Source: Chersky-840 sp963764205 (GTDB taxonomy: Bacteria > Actinomycetota > Acidimicrobiia > Acidimicrobiales > UBA8190). From it: DNA of 64,000 nt. The notes below the pieces were generated by a model. It was not told where the DNA came from and did no database searches. It saw nothing but the letters and a program-made list of their open reading frames with translations. Positions within the stretch are counted from its first letter, which is position 1. Every line of letters starts with the position of its first letter. Of this stretch, positions 16,385 through 31,793 are shown piece after piece. The position numbers and the translations under genes were made by a program. The stretch lies in contig CAVXRN010000006.1 of the NCBI GenBank assembly GCA_963764205.1, forward strand, positions 1,364,001-1,428,000. The letters are read 5' to 3'.

Positions 16385-16995
16385 TTACGGGAAGGCGGTG
16401 GGCCAGCGGTCGACCGCCGAGCGCACGTGACGGAGGGCCGCGAGCCCCTTCACGAGCCCGACGACGACGTTGCCCGCCGTGTCGGCCACGAGCCGCACGA
16501 TCACGAGCCGGTGCGCGGCGAGCGCACCCGCCACCCAGGCCGACTCCATGTCCACCGCCAGCGCTCCGGTGCGGGCGAGCTCGGTGCGGCGATCGCCGTG
16601 GACCAGGGTCTTCGACGACACGATGGGGCCGAGGTGGACGCGGTGTCCGTCGCCGCGCAGCTCCGTCGCCACCGCGGCGGCGTCGGGGCCCGAGAGGTCG
16701 CGCTCGTCACCGTCGGGGCCGCGCACCGACGTGGCCACCACGATCTCGCCCGGTCGCAAGGCCGGGTCGAGCCCCCCCGAGATGCCGGCCAGGACGATCG
16801 CGGCGCCGGGCTCGATCGCCGACGCCAGCCGCTGTGCGGCGGCGTCAGCTCGCACGTGGCCCATACCCGTGCGCACGACCTTCCCGCCGAGGGCGAGGGC
16901 CTCGAGGCGCATGGCGGCCACGAAGGTCGCGGCGCCGGGGGGCCGTCCGGGCTCCGGGGCATGGCTCGCCCCGGGGTCGTCGCGCCGGTCGGGGC

Positions 16996-16999
<4 letters not shown>
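16385..16999 (-). CDS. Nucleoside phosphorylase superfamily protein (HpnG/MTAN-like)
   Basis: A 204-residue protein with the phosphorylase fold hallmarks: GMGHVRADAAAQ, the glycine strand IVLAGISGGLDPALRPGEIV, and AVDMESAWVAGAL, where the D-M-E-S segment binds the ribose. This combination is found in 5'-methylthioadenosine nucleosidases and in the hopanoid-associated phosphorylase HpnG. The first 25 residues are not part of the fold. The start is TTG overlapping the lhr stop; the in-frame ATG at MRLEALALGG is an alternative. Substrate undetermined. Confidence 0.75.
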
Positions 17000-21390
<4,391 letters not shown>

Positions 21391-21481
21391 TCCATCACCT
21401 CGCTGTCATGCCGTCCGCAGCGGGCCCCCGCGGACGGGTTCGGGACCCACAGGGCCGCAGCTCTGAGAGTAGACAGGGCGA

Positions 21482-22351
21482 ATGAAAATCGGTGTCGTCT
21501 TCCCCCAGACCGAGCTCGGCGGGGACCGGGGTGCGGTGCGCGCCTACGCCGAGCAGGTCCAACACTTCGGGTTCACCCACGTCCTGGCCTACGACCACGT
21601 GCTCGGGGCCGACCCTGCGGTGCATCCCGGCTGGTCGGGCCCCTACGACCTGGAGTCCACCTTCCACGAGCCGTTCGTGCTGTTCGGGTACCTGGCCGGC
21701 TTCACGTCGCTCGAGCTCACCACCGGGATCATCATCCTTCCCCAGCGCCAGACCGTGCTCGTGGCCAAGCAGGCTGCCGAGGTCGACCTGCTCAGCGGTG
21801 GCCGCCTGCGCCTGGGTGTGGGGCTCGGGTGGAACACGGTGGAGTACGAGGCGTTGGGCAAGACCTTCTCCGACCGGGGCTCGAGGGTGGGCGAGCAGGT
21901 CGAGCTGCTCCGACGACTGTGGACCGAGCCCTCGGTCACCTTCCACGGCACCCACGAGCACGTCACCGGGGCCGGACTGGCCCCCTTGCCGGCGCAGCGC
22001 CCCATCCCGGTGTGGTTCGGCGCCCAGTCGCCGCCCGCCTACCGACGGGCGGGTCGGATCGGCGACGGCTGGTTCCCGCAGGTCCCTCCCGGCCCCAAGC
22101 TCGACGAGGCCCGGGCCATCGTCGACCAGGCGGCGCGCGAGGCCGGTCGCGACCCGGCTGCCCTCGGGATGGAGGGTCGGGTCAGCTGGGGCGACAAAGG
22201 CGTCGACACACTGGCCGAGCACGTCGACCGGTGGCGCCGCGCCGGTGCCACCCACGTGTCGGTGAACACCATGGGCGCGGGGTTGGCGAGCGTCGACGAC
22301 CATCTGCGCGTCCTGGGCGAGATCGCCCGGGCCCTCGAGCTCGCGCCCTGA
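21482..22351 (+). CDS. LLM class F420-dependent oxidoreductase
   Basis: A 289-residue luciferase-like TIM-barrel protein. It begins MKIGVVFPQTELGGD and contains the bulge segment FTHVLAYDHVLGAD, the strand LELTTGIIILPQRQTVLVAK and GRLRLGVGLGWN with E-Y-E-A-L-G following; these are typical for the F420-dependent TIGR03619-like group of actinobacteria. It should use reduced F420 or FMN to reduce an unknown substrate. The MBL-fold gene starts 13 bp downstream, so the two are probably co-transcribed. It is divergent from lhr across a 91-bp gap. Confidence 0.9.
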   Translation: MKIGVVFPQTELGGDRGAVRAYAEQVQHFGFTHVLAYDHVLGADPAVHPGWSGPYDLESTFHEPFVLFGYLAGFTSLELTTGIIILPQRQTVLVAKQAAEVDLLSGGRLRLGVGLGWNTVEYEALGKTFSDRGSRVGEQVELLRRLWTEPSVTFHGTHEHVTGAGLAPLPAQRPIPVWFGAQSPPAYRRAGRIGDGWFPQVPPGPKLDEARAIVDQAAREAGRDPAALGMEGRVSWGDKGVDTLAEHVDRWRRAGATHVSVNTMGAGLASVDDHLRVLGEIARALELAP

Positions 22352-22364
22352 GGCCGCGCGCCCC

Positions 22365-23333
22365 ATGCTCGAGCGCGCCACACTGCGGCCGGTCGACGCG
22401 GCCGAGGTGACGATCCTCGTGGACGGCTTCGTCGACATCTTGATGACGGGCGACGACGTCGTGCGCCGCGCCCCCCTCGTCCCCGACGTGTTCGACCGCG
22501 AGCAGTTGCGCGCCGAGCACGGCTACGCCTTGCTGCTGACGGTGGTCGAAGGGGGGCGACGCCGGTCGGTGCTCTACGACGCTGGGTTGGGGCGCGACAC
22601 CGCGGTCCACAACCTCGACGTCCTGGAGATGCCGGTAGGTGATCTCCGTGCCGTCGTGTTGTCCCACGGTCACGCCGACCACCACGCCGGCCTCGAAGGG
22701 ATCGTTCGGCGGGTGGGTCGGCCCGGCCTGCCGCTCGTGCTCCATCCCGATGCCTGGCGCCAACGCCGCGTGGTCTTCCCGACGGGAGGTGAGCTCCGCC
22801 TGCCGCCACCGAGTCGGGCGGACCTCGAGGCCGAGGGTGTCGAGGTCGTGGAGGAGCGCGGACCGTCGTTGCTCCTCGACGACACGGTCCTCGTGAGCGG
22901 GCAGACCGAGCGGACCACGTCGTTCGAGCGGGGTTTCCCCGTGCAGGAGGCGCAGGTCGGATCAGGGGGGTGGGAGCCCGACCCGTGGGTGTGGGACGAC
23001 CAGTCCGTGATCGTCGACGTGCGGGGCCTCGGCCTCGTCGTCCTGTCGAGCTGCAGTCATTCGGGCGCCATCAATGTCCTGCGCAATGCCCGCCAGGTCA
23101 CGACCCAGTCGAAGGTGCACGCCTTCGTCGGCGGCCTGCACCTCTCGGGCGTGCTCTTCGAGCCCATCATCCCCGACACGATCGCGGCGCTCGCCGCCAT
23201 CGGGCCCGATCTCGTCGCGCCCGGGCATTGCACCGGGTGGCGGGCCACCCACGAGCTGGCTCGAGCGATGCCCGACGCCTACGTGCAGAGTGGCGTGGGC
23301 ACGACGCTGCACTTCGGGCTCGGCGCCGCCTGA
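22365..23333 (+). CDS. MBL-fold metallo-hydrolase
   Basis: A 322-residue metallo-beta-lactamase fold protein. The metal motif HGHADH occupies residues 101-106 (His101, His103, Asp105, His106), preceded by the strand VLYDAGLG. Later metal ligands lie in SSCSHSGAINVL and in LVAPGHCTGW. The overall size and the G-L-H-L segment resemble the 7,8-dihydropterin-6-methyltransferase/beta-RFAP-type MBL group. The exact reaction is unknown. It follows the F420 oxidoreductase and ends before a strong hairpin. Confidence 0.88.
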   Translation: MLERATLRPVDAAEVTILVDGFVDILMTGDDVVRRAPLVPDVFDREQLRAEHGYALLLTVVEGGRRRSVLYDAGLGRDTAVHNLDVLEMPVGDLRAVVLSHGHADHHAGLEGIVRRVGRPGLPLVLHPDAWRQRRVVFPTGGELRLPPPSRADLEAEGVEVVEERGPSLLLDDTVLVSGQTERTTSFERGFPVQEAQVGSGGWEPDPWVWDDQSVIVDVRGLGLVVLSSCSHSGAINVLRNARQVTTQSKVHAFVGGLHLSGVLFEPIIPDTIAALAAIGPDLVAPGHCTGWRATHELARAMPDAYVQSGVGTTLHFGLGAA

Positions 23334-23354
23334 CCCGCGTACGACAGCGTGGCC

Positions 23355-23382
23355 CGCCGGGCCAAGGGGGGATGGCCCGGCG
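23355..23382 (+). terminator. Strong hairpin after the MBL gene
   Basis: CGCCGGGCC (23355-23363) and GGCCCGGCG (23374-23382) pair perfectly around a 10-base loop; flanking ACAGCG and CGCTGT can extend the stem. There is no T-run, so termination is inferred from stem strength and place. The rest of the 320-bp gap to 23653 holds no gene that I can support. Confidence 0.6.
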
Positions 23383-23653
23383 GTCGCCACGTCGCTGTGA
23401 GCCACTCGATGTTCGACGTCGTGCTCGTCAATCGAGATGCCCCCAGACAATGTCCTCACACCGGTGGCGGCGTCATCCCCAAGAATGACGAGCACCACGC
23501 GCTGTCGCGATGGCACGCCGAGCTGCCACCGTGCTCGTCCCGTGTACGTGGCGACCCACGCTTGTGGCAACCCCGATCGGGCGTACACTTTCCCCGCGTG
23601 CGAAGGCGGCGAAGTGGGCGCTGTCTCGACGTCCAACCGCATAGGGGTGTCCG

Positions 23654-23953
23654 GTGGCAGTCGGAGTCCAACTCGACTTCAGAGATGCCACGCTCGACCA
23701 GTACGACGAGGCCATCGAGCGGTTGGGGCTTCTGCCCGGCGGGCCGGGCGTGCCGCGCGAGCTGTTCCACTGGGTGACCAAGACCGACGAGGGCTTTCGT
23801 GTCATCGACGTGTGGGAGTCACGCGAGGCGTTCGAGCAGTTCCTGGACGTGAAGATCCGTCCTGTCGCACCCGAGGTCGGCATTGCCTTTCCACCCGAGA
23901 TCCAATACTTCGACGTCCACAATTACTTCGCCGGCGGTCACTGGAGGGGCTGA
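23654..23953 (+). CDS. Small ABM-like protein (dimeric alpha/beta barrel)
   Basis: A 99-residue protein starting at GTG. The order strand-helix-strand-strand-helix, with VQLDFRDATLDQYDEAIERL, FHWVTKTDEGFRVIDVWESR and EAFEQFLDVKI, matches the antibiotic-biosynthesis-monooxygenase-like ferredoxin fold that usually dimerises. The VIDVWESREAFEQF block is a hallmark of small actinobacterial members. The function is unknown; catalysis is not certain. The TetR gene follows 64 bp downstream in the same direction. Confidence 0.7.
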   Translation: MAVGVQLDFRDATLDQYDEAIERLGLLPGGPGVPRELFHWVTKTDEGFRVIDVWESREAFEQFLDVKIRPVAPEVGIAFPPEIQYFDVHNYFAGGHWRG

Positions 23954-24017
23954 TGACCGAGCGGGCTGCGTGTGTGTCAGCCTGTGACGCTCGAGCCGCC
24001 AACTCCTAGAGGACTCT

Positions 24018-24704
24018 GTGACCGAACTCCCGCGCCAGCCTCCGCCCTCGCTCGCGGGCGAGCAGCAACAGCTCACGCGGTCCCGCATCGCCCAAGCAGC
24101 GATGGAGGTCGTCGCCCTGCGCGGGTTCGACGCCACGGTCGAGGAGATCGCCCAGCTCTCGGGCGTCAGCCCTCGCACCGTCTTCCGTCACTACGTCAGC
24201 CACGACCGTCTGCTCGCCGCGACGGTCAAGGACATGTTCGAGGCCAGCGCCCGCCATCCCACGGAGGGACTGCCTCGACTGGTCGACGACTTCGACGGCT
24301 GGCTCGAAGGTCTGCCCCGACACGTCGACGACCTCGACCGCTGGCTCGAGATCGTCCTCGTCACCATCCACACCAGAGCGGCGCGCATCTTCGGCCGGGC
24401 CTTCTGGGACATCCACGCACCCAACGGGAAGTCGACCCCGGCGCTCTCCGAGGTGGCTGCCCTGAGGCGCCAGTTCCGCCTCCAAGGCGTGCAGTACCTC
24501 ACCACGCTGGTGTGGAAGACCGCGGGCGGTCGCGGTGAGCCCCCCGAGGACCTGGTGTTGACCTTCGCCCTACACCTCTCGGCCTTCGCCACGCAGGCGC
24601 TCATGATCGACTTCGACCAGACGCCGGCCGAGGTCGGCGTGCTGAGCGCCGGCATCCTCAGGACGGCGGTGCTGCGGGCGGTGCAACGCCAGCGCCCCGA
24701 GTGA
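24018..24704 (+). CDS. TetR family transcriptional regulator
   Basis: A 228-residue regulator. The N-terminal DNA-binding domain is clear: TRSRIAQAAMEVVALRGFDA, then VEEIAQLSGVSPRTVFRHYV, where the recognition helix ends in F-R-H-Y. The remaining ~150 residues form the helical ligand and dimerisation domain. The start is GTG at 24018. The TGA stop lies within the first unit of an 8-bp tandem repeat that leads straight into the GNAT start, so the two genes may be coupled. Confidence 0.92.
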   Translation: MTELPRQPPPSLAGEQQQLTRSRIAQAAMEVVALRGFDATVEEIAQLSGVSPRTVFRHYVSHDRLLAATVKDMFEASARHPTEGLPRLVDDFDGWLEGLPRHVDDLDRWLEIVLVTIHTRAARIFGRAFWDIHAPNGKSTPALSEVAALRRQFRLQGVQYLTTLVWKTAGGRGEPPEDLVLTFALHLSAFATQALMIDFDQTPAEVGVLSAGILRTAVLRAVQRQRPE

Positions 24705-24794
24705 CCGAGTGACCGAGTGACCGAGTGACCGAGTGACCGAGTGACCGAGTGACCGAGTGACCGAGTGACCGAGTGACCGAGTGACCGAGTGACC
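24697..24794. repeat. 8-bp tandem repeat array between TetR and GNAT genes
   Basis: Eleven perfect copies of GTGACCGA run from 24701 to 24788, with half units on both sides (CCGA before, GTGACC after). The array starts at the TetR stop codon and ends at the GNAT start codon. Each unit contains overlapping GTG start and TGA stop triplets. As the unit is not a multiple of three, copy-number change alters the relative frame but neither coding sequence. Confidence 0.95.
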
Positions 24795-25397
24795 AGCGTG
24801 CGACCGGCGCACGCCGGGGACCGGGCGGGCGCGGTCCGAACCGTGGTGGCTGCGTTCGCGACGGACCCGGCATGGCGCTTCCTTCTCGGCGACGAGTACG
24901 ACCGCCTGGCGCCGTCGTTCGCGGCGGCATTGTTCGACACCCGCGTCGGCGCGCCCACCGTGTGGGTCACGAGCGACGTGGACGCGGTGGCCATGTGCGA
25001 GAGACGAGGTGACGCCGCCACCCCGAGTTCGGACGTCGTGCAACGGTGGCGCGCCTACCGAGACGACGCGGGCGAAGCAGCATGGGACCGGTTGCGGGAG
25101 TACGAGCGCGCCGTCGACGAGGCCCGACCGAGCGGACCGTACTGGTATGTCGGGGTGCTCGCGACCGCCCCCGACCGCCAGCGCCGCGGGCTGGCGACAT
25201 CGGTCATGGGCCCCGTGCTCGACAGCGCGGACCGGGACAGGGTCGACTGCTGCCTCGAGACGTCGACGCTCGCGAACAAGGCGTTCTACGCGGGTCGCGG
25301 CTTCACCGAGTCCACGACCGTGCACATCGCGGCCGGGCCGCCCACGTGGTGGCTGTGCCGGCCCTATGACGAGAGCCGACCGGTGGCTCGGAGGTAG
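24789..25397 (+). CDS. GNAT family N-acetyltransferase
   Basis: A 202-residue acetyltransferase. The acetyl-CoA binding block is visible as YWYVGVLATAPDRQRRGLAT (motif A, with R-R-G-x-A), followed by CCLETSTLANKAFYAGRGF (motif B, N-x-x-F-Y). The N-terminus starts VRPAHAGDRAGAVRTVVAAF. The GTG start is the last unit of the upstream 8-bp array. The 3' end overlaps the convergent epimerase gene by 34 bp. Substrate unknown. Confidence 0.88.
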   Translation: MTSVRPAHAGDRAGAVRTVVAAFATDPAWRFLLGDEYDRLAPSFAAALFDTRVGAPTVWVTSDVDAVAMCERRGDAATPSSDVVQRWRAYRDDAGEAAWDRLREYERAVDEARPSGPYWYVGVLATAPDRQRRGLATSVMGPVLDSADRDRVDCCLETSTLANKAFYAGRGFTESTTVHIAAGPPTWWLCRPYDESRPVARR

Positions 25398-26350
25398 GCG
25401 ACCGTGTCGGCGAAGGTCTCGCCCAGGGGCCGATACCGACATCCCAAGTCGGCGAGCGTGGCGTCGTCGTCGGTGGGGACGCCGCTCGTCATGATGATGG
25501 CCGCCTCCTCCGACAACGGGACCGAGCTCCCACCCTCGGCCCGCTGCCGGTCGAATTGGCGACCCAGGTCGACCATCTCGGCCGCGGTGACCTCCTGATA
25601 CGCGACGTCGACGCCCGCCGCGTCGCCGAGGGCGCGGGTCCACTGCGCCCACGTCACGAATTGGCCGCCGGCGAGGTACCGGCGAGGCCCGCGCCCTGGT
25701 TCGACCGCTCGCGCCAACAGGGTGGCGAGGTCGCGCACGTCGACGACGCCGAGGCCTCCGGGCGGGACGAGCATGAACGTCTCGAGCGCGGCGAGCACGG
25801 CCCCGAAGCTTCCGTCGAGATGCGGGGAAATGGGTCCATAGACACCGCCGATGGTGAACGTCGTGACGGGCGCACCCTCGGCCTGCCACGCCCGCACCAC
25901 GAGCTCGGCGTCTCGCTTGGACGCTCCGTAGCTCGACAGGGGCTCGGCCAGCGGGCTCCGGGGCGTGATGACCGCCTCGTCGGTGGGCAGGTGGACCGTG
26001 ATGGTCGAGGTGTAGACGACCGGGTCCACGCCCGCCTCGAGCGCGGCCGAGACGACGGTGCGCACGCCGTCCACGTTGGCGGTCGTCTTGGGCCCGGTGC
26101 CACCCTCGACCCCCACCTCGCCTGCGGCGTGGATCACGGCGTCACACCCCTGCACCGCGGCGGAGACGGCGCCGGGGTCGGTCATGTCCCCCAAGGCCAC
26201 CGACACGTCCACCACCCCGTGCGGATCGAGGGCCGGAGCGACGCGACCGGGGTCGCGCACGAGGATGCGCACGTCGTGGCCGTCTCGTCGAAGCGCCGCC
26301 ACCGTGTGCGACCCGATGAACCCCGTGGCCCCGGTCACGAGAACCAACAT
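25364..26350 (-). CDS. NAD-dependent epimerase/dehydratase family protein
   Basis: A 328-residue extended-SDR protein. It begins MLVLVTGATGFIGSHTVAAL, with the glycine motif GATGFIG that binds NAD(P), then VRDPGRVAPALD and IHAAGEVG. The catalytic motif is Y-G-A-S-K in SSYGASKRDAELVVRAW, with the upstream Ser/Thr in VYTSTITVH. Such proteins act on nucleotide sugars, flavonoid-like ketones or sterols; nothing here decides which. It converges with the GNAT gene. Confidence 0.9.
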   Translation of the reverse strand: MLVLVTGATGFIGSHTVAALRRDGHDVRILVRDPGRVAPALDPHGVVDVSVALGDMTDPGAVSAAVQGCDAVIHAAGEVGVEGGTGPKTTANVDGVRTVVSAALEAGVDPVVYTSTITVHLPTDEAVITPRSPLAEPLSSYGASKRDAELVVRAWQAEGAPVTTFTIGGVYGPISPHLDGSFGAVLAALETFMLVPPGGLGVVDVRDLATLLARAVEPGRGPRRYLAGGQFVTWAQWTRALGDAAGVDVAYQEVTAAEMVDLGRQFDRQRAEGGSSVPLSEEAAIIMTSGVPTDDDATLADLGCRYRPLGETFADTVAYLRATGRLSS

Positions 26351-26483
26351 GTCGGCCTCCCGCCGTTCACCATGGTCCGGACCCTCACTTCTTAGCCGTC
26401 GGCCCAGGTACGCTCACGCCATCCGGCGCCCGGATCGTCGCCGCCGATCGGAGCACACACACCGACGACAGGAGTCCAATTCC

Positions 26484-26894
26484 GTGAGCTCTCCCGAGAT
26501 GCCCAGTCTTGAGATCCCCGACGAGGTCCTCGCCGCGGTGCCCGAGTACGGCGCCGACGAAGGGGCCGTGGTCATCGTCGACTTCCAGGGTGTCGTCCTG
26601 GGGTTGAACACGCCGGCCGAGGAGCTGTTCAAGATGGACAGTGCGGACATCGCGGGGGAGTTCGTGGAGATGCTCGTCCCTACCAAGAAGCGCTGGGGAC
26701 ACCAGGCCTATCGCCGCGGCTACCTGGTCGAACCGAGGGACCGCGAGATGGACCCGGGCCTCTACCCCGAGGCGGAGACCTCGGAGGGCGAGGTCGTGCC
26801 CATCACCGGCCGCCTCCAGCCGGTGATGGTGAACGGGAAGCTCTTCGTGGCGGCCCACATGGCCCGCGACGACGCCCCCCGCCCCGCAGACTGA
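26484..26894 (+). CDS. PAS domain protein
   Basis: A 136-residue single-domain protein, start GTG 26484. The PAS core is visible: AVVIVDFQGVVLGLNTPAEE, LFKMDSADIAGEFVEMLVP, then a longer insertion and EVVPITGRLQPVMVNGKLFV with AAHMARD. No kinase, GGDEF or HTH output domain is attached, so it probably acts as a sensor that binds a partner. It lies 184 bp before lon in the same direction. Confidence 0.82.
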   Translation: MSSPEMPSLEIPDEVLAAVPEYGADEGAVVIVDFQGVVLGLNTPAEELFKMDSADIAGEFVEMLVPTKKRWGHQAYRRGYLVEPRDREMDPGLYPEAETSEGEVVPITGRLQPVMVNGKLFVAAHMARDDAPRPAD

Positions 26895-27493
26895 CCCTCG
26901 GGGGAACCGGTCCAGGCCTCTGACCTGGACGTTCGTCGGTCTCGGGGCCCGGCCCGGAGCGGCCCCGGCCCCGGTCGGCCCGGTAGGGAATCCCGGTACC
27001 CTCCCAGTTGTTGCTAGTGCAAGGATTTCGGACGTGCTCGCACGGAGTGCGACCGAGGCGGGAGAGGGACCGAAGAAGATGACCGAGCTGAACCAGACAC
27101 TGCCATTGCTGCCTCTGACCTCAGGGGTCGTGCTCCCCGGCATGGTCTTCACCATGGCCCTGGAGACCGAGGAGGCCAAGACCGCCGCGGAGGCGGCCGG
27201 TTCGGTGGGTGGCGAGCTCGTGCTCGTGCCCCACATCGACGGGCGCTACGCCTCGGTGGGTGTGATTTCGAAGATCCTCGAGACCGGGGAGCTTCCCGGC
27301 GGCCCCGTGGCCGTCGTCGTGAGCGGCCTGCGCCGCGCCACCATCGGCACGGCCGTGCCGGGCACCGGCCAGGCCCTGTGGGTCCAGGTCGACCCCATCG
27401 CCGAGGACCCCGAGACACCTCGCGCCCTGGAGCTGGCGCGCGAGTACCGGGCCGTGCTCGAGAACATCCTCCTCACCCGCGGCGCCGCGCCGC

Positions 27494-29432
<1,939 letters not shown>

Positions 29433-29437
<5 letters not shown>

Positions 29438-29473
29438 ACACGACGTGCCTGAACACGACGTGCCTGAACACGA
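29433..29473. repeat. 15-bp tandem repeat carrying three in-frame stops
   Basis: Two full copies of CCTGAACACGACGTG and a third partial copy overlap the lon stop codon. The unit length is a multiple of three, so three TGA codons follow one another in the lon frame. Confidence 0.88.
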
Positions 29474-29546
29474 AATTCTTGTCACGCAATGTTCAGCACG
29501 AATTCACCGCCAGGCACGGACGGCGCGGCGCGTGTTCGCGCCTCCA

Positions 29547-29562
29547 TCCACAGCGCTGTGGA
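29547..29562. terminator. Perfect 16-bp palindrome between convergent genes
   Basis: TCCACAGCGCTGTGGA is a perfect palindrome between lon and the convergent dehydrogenase gene. It could be a bidirectional terminator or a protein site; there is no T-run. Confidence 0.35.
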
Positions 29563-29595
29563 AGGGGTGCGGATAACCCGCTCCGTCTGAGCTGA

Positions 29596-30825
29596 TCAGC
29601 GGAAGTCGAATGCCACCTTGATGGCGCCGCTTTGCTCTTGCTGGGCGAGGACGGTGAAGGCCTCGCGCCACTCCTCGAGGCGGAACGTGTGGGTGAGCAT
29701 CCCCGCCAGGTCGACCCGTCCCGCCGCGGCCAGGTCCAAGAAGTGGGCGATGCCGTGCTTGCGCACCCCCTCGACCTCTTCCACGCCGAAGGCGTTGGAG
29801 CCCACCCACGTGATCTCTTTGAAGTAGAGCGGCGAGTACTCCCAGCGTCCGGGCCCGTGCACGCCGCTCTTCACGAGCGTGCCGCGCGCTTTGAGGAGGC
29901 GCACGCCGACCTCGAAGGTCTCGGGCTTGCCGATGGTGTCGTACACCACGTCGAACCCACCGGGATGCGCCATGGGCAACCCTTCGTGCACCGGCTGCAG
30001 CACACCACCGGACCACGCCGCGGCCTCCTCGATGAGCGCCAGGCGCGGCTCGGGAGCCACCACCGTGGCGCCCAGGCGCCGCGCCAACGCAGCTTGCGTG
30101 GCGAAGCGCGCCACCACCATCACCTCCACGTCGGGGTACAACGTGCGCAGGATGGCGGTGGCGGTGGTCCCGAGCGCTCCCGCGCCGTACACGAGCGCCC
30201 GTCCACCGGGGGGTGGTGGATGACGGGTGACCGAGTGCAACGAGACGGCGAAGGGGTCCGCGAACACCGCCACCTCGTCGGGGACCCCGTCGGGCACGGG
30301 GAAGAGCATGGTGTGATGCGCCGGGAAGTAGTCGGCAAAGCCACCGGGGGCGTCCTTGCACGTGCCGGTGTGGATGCCGGCCGCCAACGGTCCCTGGGTG
30401 AAGTGCCAACACAAGCTGTAGTCGCCGGCGGCACACGAAGGGCACACCGGGTCGATGCCGCGCGGCGCGCACGAGAGCCATGGATTGAGGACCACGCGCT
30501 GGCCGACCTCGAGACCCGGTACTCCGGGGCCGACGTCGGCCACGTCGGCAACGACCTCGTGGCCGAGGATGGTCGGGAACGTGAACAGATTGGCCAACGG
30601 GCTGTCGGTGTTGCGCTCGCCGAAGTCCATGAAGACCTGCTTGGCCTCGGACCCGCAGATGCCGGTCATGCGGGTCTTGGCCATGACCCATCCCGGCCGG
30701 GCCGGGTGGGGCTCCTCGAGGTCCACGAGCTTCATCGGCGTGCGCGCCAACCCCACGAGCAGGGGATTGGACTCGTCGGGTGCAACCCAGGTGTCGGGCC
30801 GCACCCCGTAGAGCAGTCCCTTCAT
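29596..30825 (-). CDS. Zinc-binding alcohol dehydrogenase family protein
   Basis: A 409-residue medium-chain dehydrogenase. Start ATG 30825 is supported by GGAGAGG upstream. Seen are the catalytic zinc region MTGICGSEAKQV, the G-H-E motif in TILGHEVVADV, a structural-zinc-like loop CPSCAAGDYSLC and the nucleotide-binding strand ALVYGAGALGTTA. The enzyme should oxidise an alcohol or reduce an aldehyde with NAD(P). The PIG-L deacetylase gene lies 28 bp upstream in the same direction, suggesting that both act on one compound or pathway. Confidence 0.9.
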   Translation of the reverse strand: MKGLLYGVRPDTWVAPDESNPLLVGLARTPMKLVDLEEPHPARPGWVMAKTRMTGICGSEAKQVFMDFGERNTDSPLANLFTFPTILGHEVVADVADVGPGVPGLEVGQRVVLNPWLSCAPRGIDPVCPSCAAGDYSLCWHFTQGPLAAGIHTGTCKDAPGGFADYFPAHHTMLFPVPDGVPDEVAVFADPFAVSLHSVTRHPPPPGGRALVYGAGALGTTATAILRTLYPDVEVMVVARFATQAALARRLGATVVAPEPRLALIEEAAAWSGGVLQPVHEGLPMAHPGGFDVVYDTIGKPETFEVGVRLLKARGTLVKSGVHGPGRWEYSPLYFKEITWVGSNAFGVEEVEGVRKHGIAHFLDLAAAGRVDLAGMLTHTFRLEEWREAFTVLAQQEQSGAIKVAFDFR

Positions 30826-30853
30826 CTCCAACCTCTCCTTCAGACCAAGTCGG

Positions 30854-31629
30854 TCAGCATCTCCCACCCCCGGGGGGAGGCTCGAGCCGCCAGTACTGCT
30901 CGGGCACGTTGGCGTCGAGTCGTTCGTCGAGGACGTGGTCGCGCTGCAGCGGCGGTAGTTGGCTCTTGTAGAACTCGATGGCGGCGCGCTTGCGCGCCAT
31001 GTCGGGATCGATGGGGACGACCGCAGGGGTCGGCCACAACCCGCTCTTGAACAGCTTGGCCACCCGCCACGCCAGGATCCCGGGGATGTGCTTGTAGCCG
31101 TGGTCTTCGTAACAGAACCACGCCGGTGGCGTCGGGGAGGACTCGAGCGCGGCGCGTGCCAGGAGGCCGGCTTCATGGGTGAGGTCGTGATCGGGGTTGG
31201 CGAGACCCATGGGCAGGAACACCGCCGTGGCCGACGCGGCGGCCAGCGCCGCCTCGAGCGCCGGAGCGACCTGCGGCGCGGTGGGCGGTCCGCCTCGTCC
31301 AGGTACTGGTGGTCCGGGAAGTCGAGCCAGACCGGCTCGGCGCCGAGAAAGGCCATGGCGCCGCGGTCCTCTTCCCGGCGCAGCGCGACCACGTCGTCGC
31401 CGGCCTGAAAGCCACCGCACGCGTCCCACGACGTGGGCTCGTCAGGGTAGGCGGGGGGACGCCCGCCGAGCACGGTGACGACGGTCGTGCCGGGGTGCCC
31501 GGCGATGAGGTGGGCGACGCCGAGGGCGGCGTCGTCGAAATGGGGGGACACGACCACGATCCGAGCCAGCACGGCGGGGTCCACGAGACCCCACGTGACT
31601 TCGAACTCACCCCCCGCGTCCGGCCCCAC
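30854..31629 (-). pseudogene. PIG-L family deacetylase, frameshifted
   Basis: The N-terminal half has the PIG-L zinc motif: IVVVSPHFDDAALGVAHLIA (H-x-D-D), then DFPDHQYLDEADRP. Near 31290 the frame is lost and the family sequence continues at minus one as TAPQVAPALEAALAAASATA, with the second zinc His in ANPDHDLTHEAGL, to the stop at 30854. One missing C in a C-run would explain it. PIG-L enzymes remove acetyl groups from GlcNAc-type sugars, as in mycothiol synthesis. Whether the gene is dead or misread cannot be told here. Confidence 0.85.
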
Positions 31630-31703
31630 GAGCCCGGACCGTAGCGCGCCGGGCCGGGTCTACGCCCGAATGCGAGGCGCGGGGCGCGACGCGGAGGGTC
31701 GGT

Positions 31704-31793
31704 TCAGCGGGCAGTGAAGTGGAGGGCCGACCGGGCCAGGTCGAGCAGGTCCCACAGGAACGAGTACCCGCGGTGGTGGATGCGCATCGCCAT
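31704..31793 (-). CDS. Micro-protein, 29 residues
   Basis: The ATG at 31793 overlaps the stop of the preceding small frame as TGATG. The product (MAMRIHHRGYSFLWDLLDLA and a short tail) is an amphipathic helix with Trp and basic residues. It is too short to classify; the coupling to the upstream frame is the main support. Confidence 0.4.
   Translation of the reverse strand: MAMRIHHRGYSFLWDLLDLARSALHFTAR

Noticed and set aside
24697..24794. The tandem array as a CRISPR
   Set aside because: The 8-bp units are contiguous with no spacers, and no cas gene is present.
29500..29590. Replication-origin-like boxes around TCCACAGCGCTGTGGA and GGATAAC
   Set aside because: A single palindrome without a cluster of DnaA boxes, AT-rich stretch or dnaA/dnaN neighbours.
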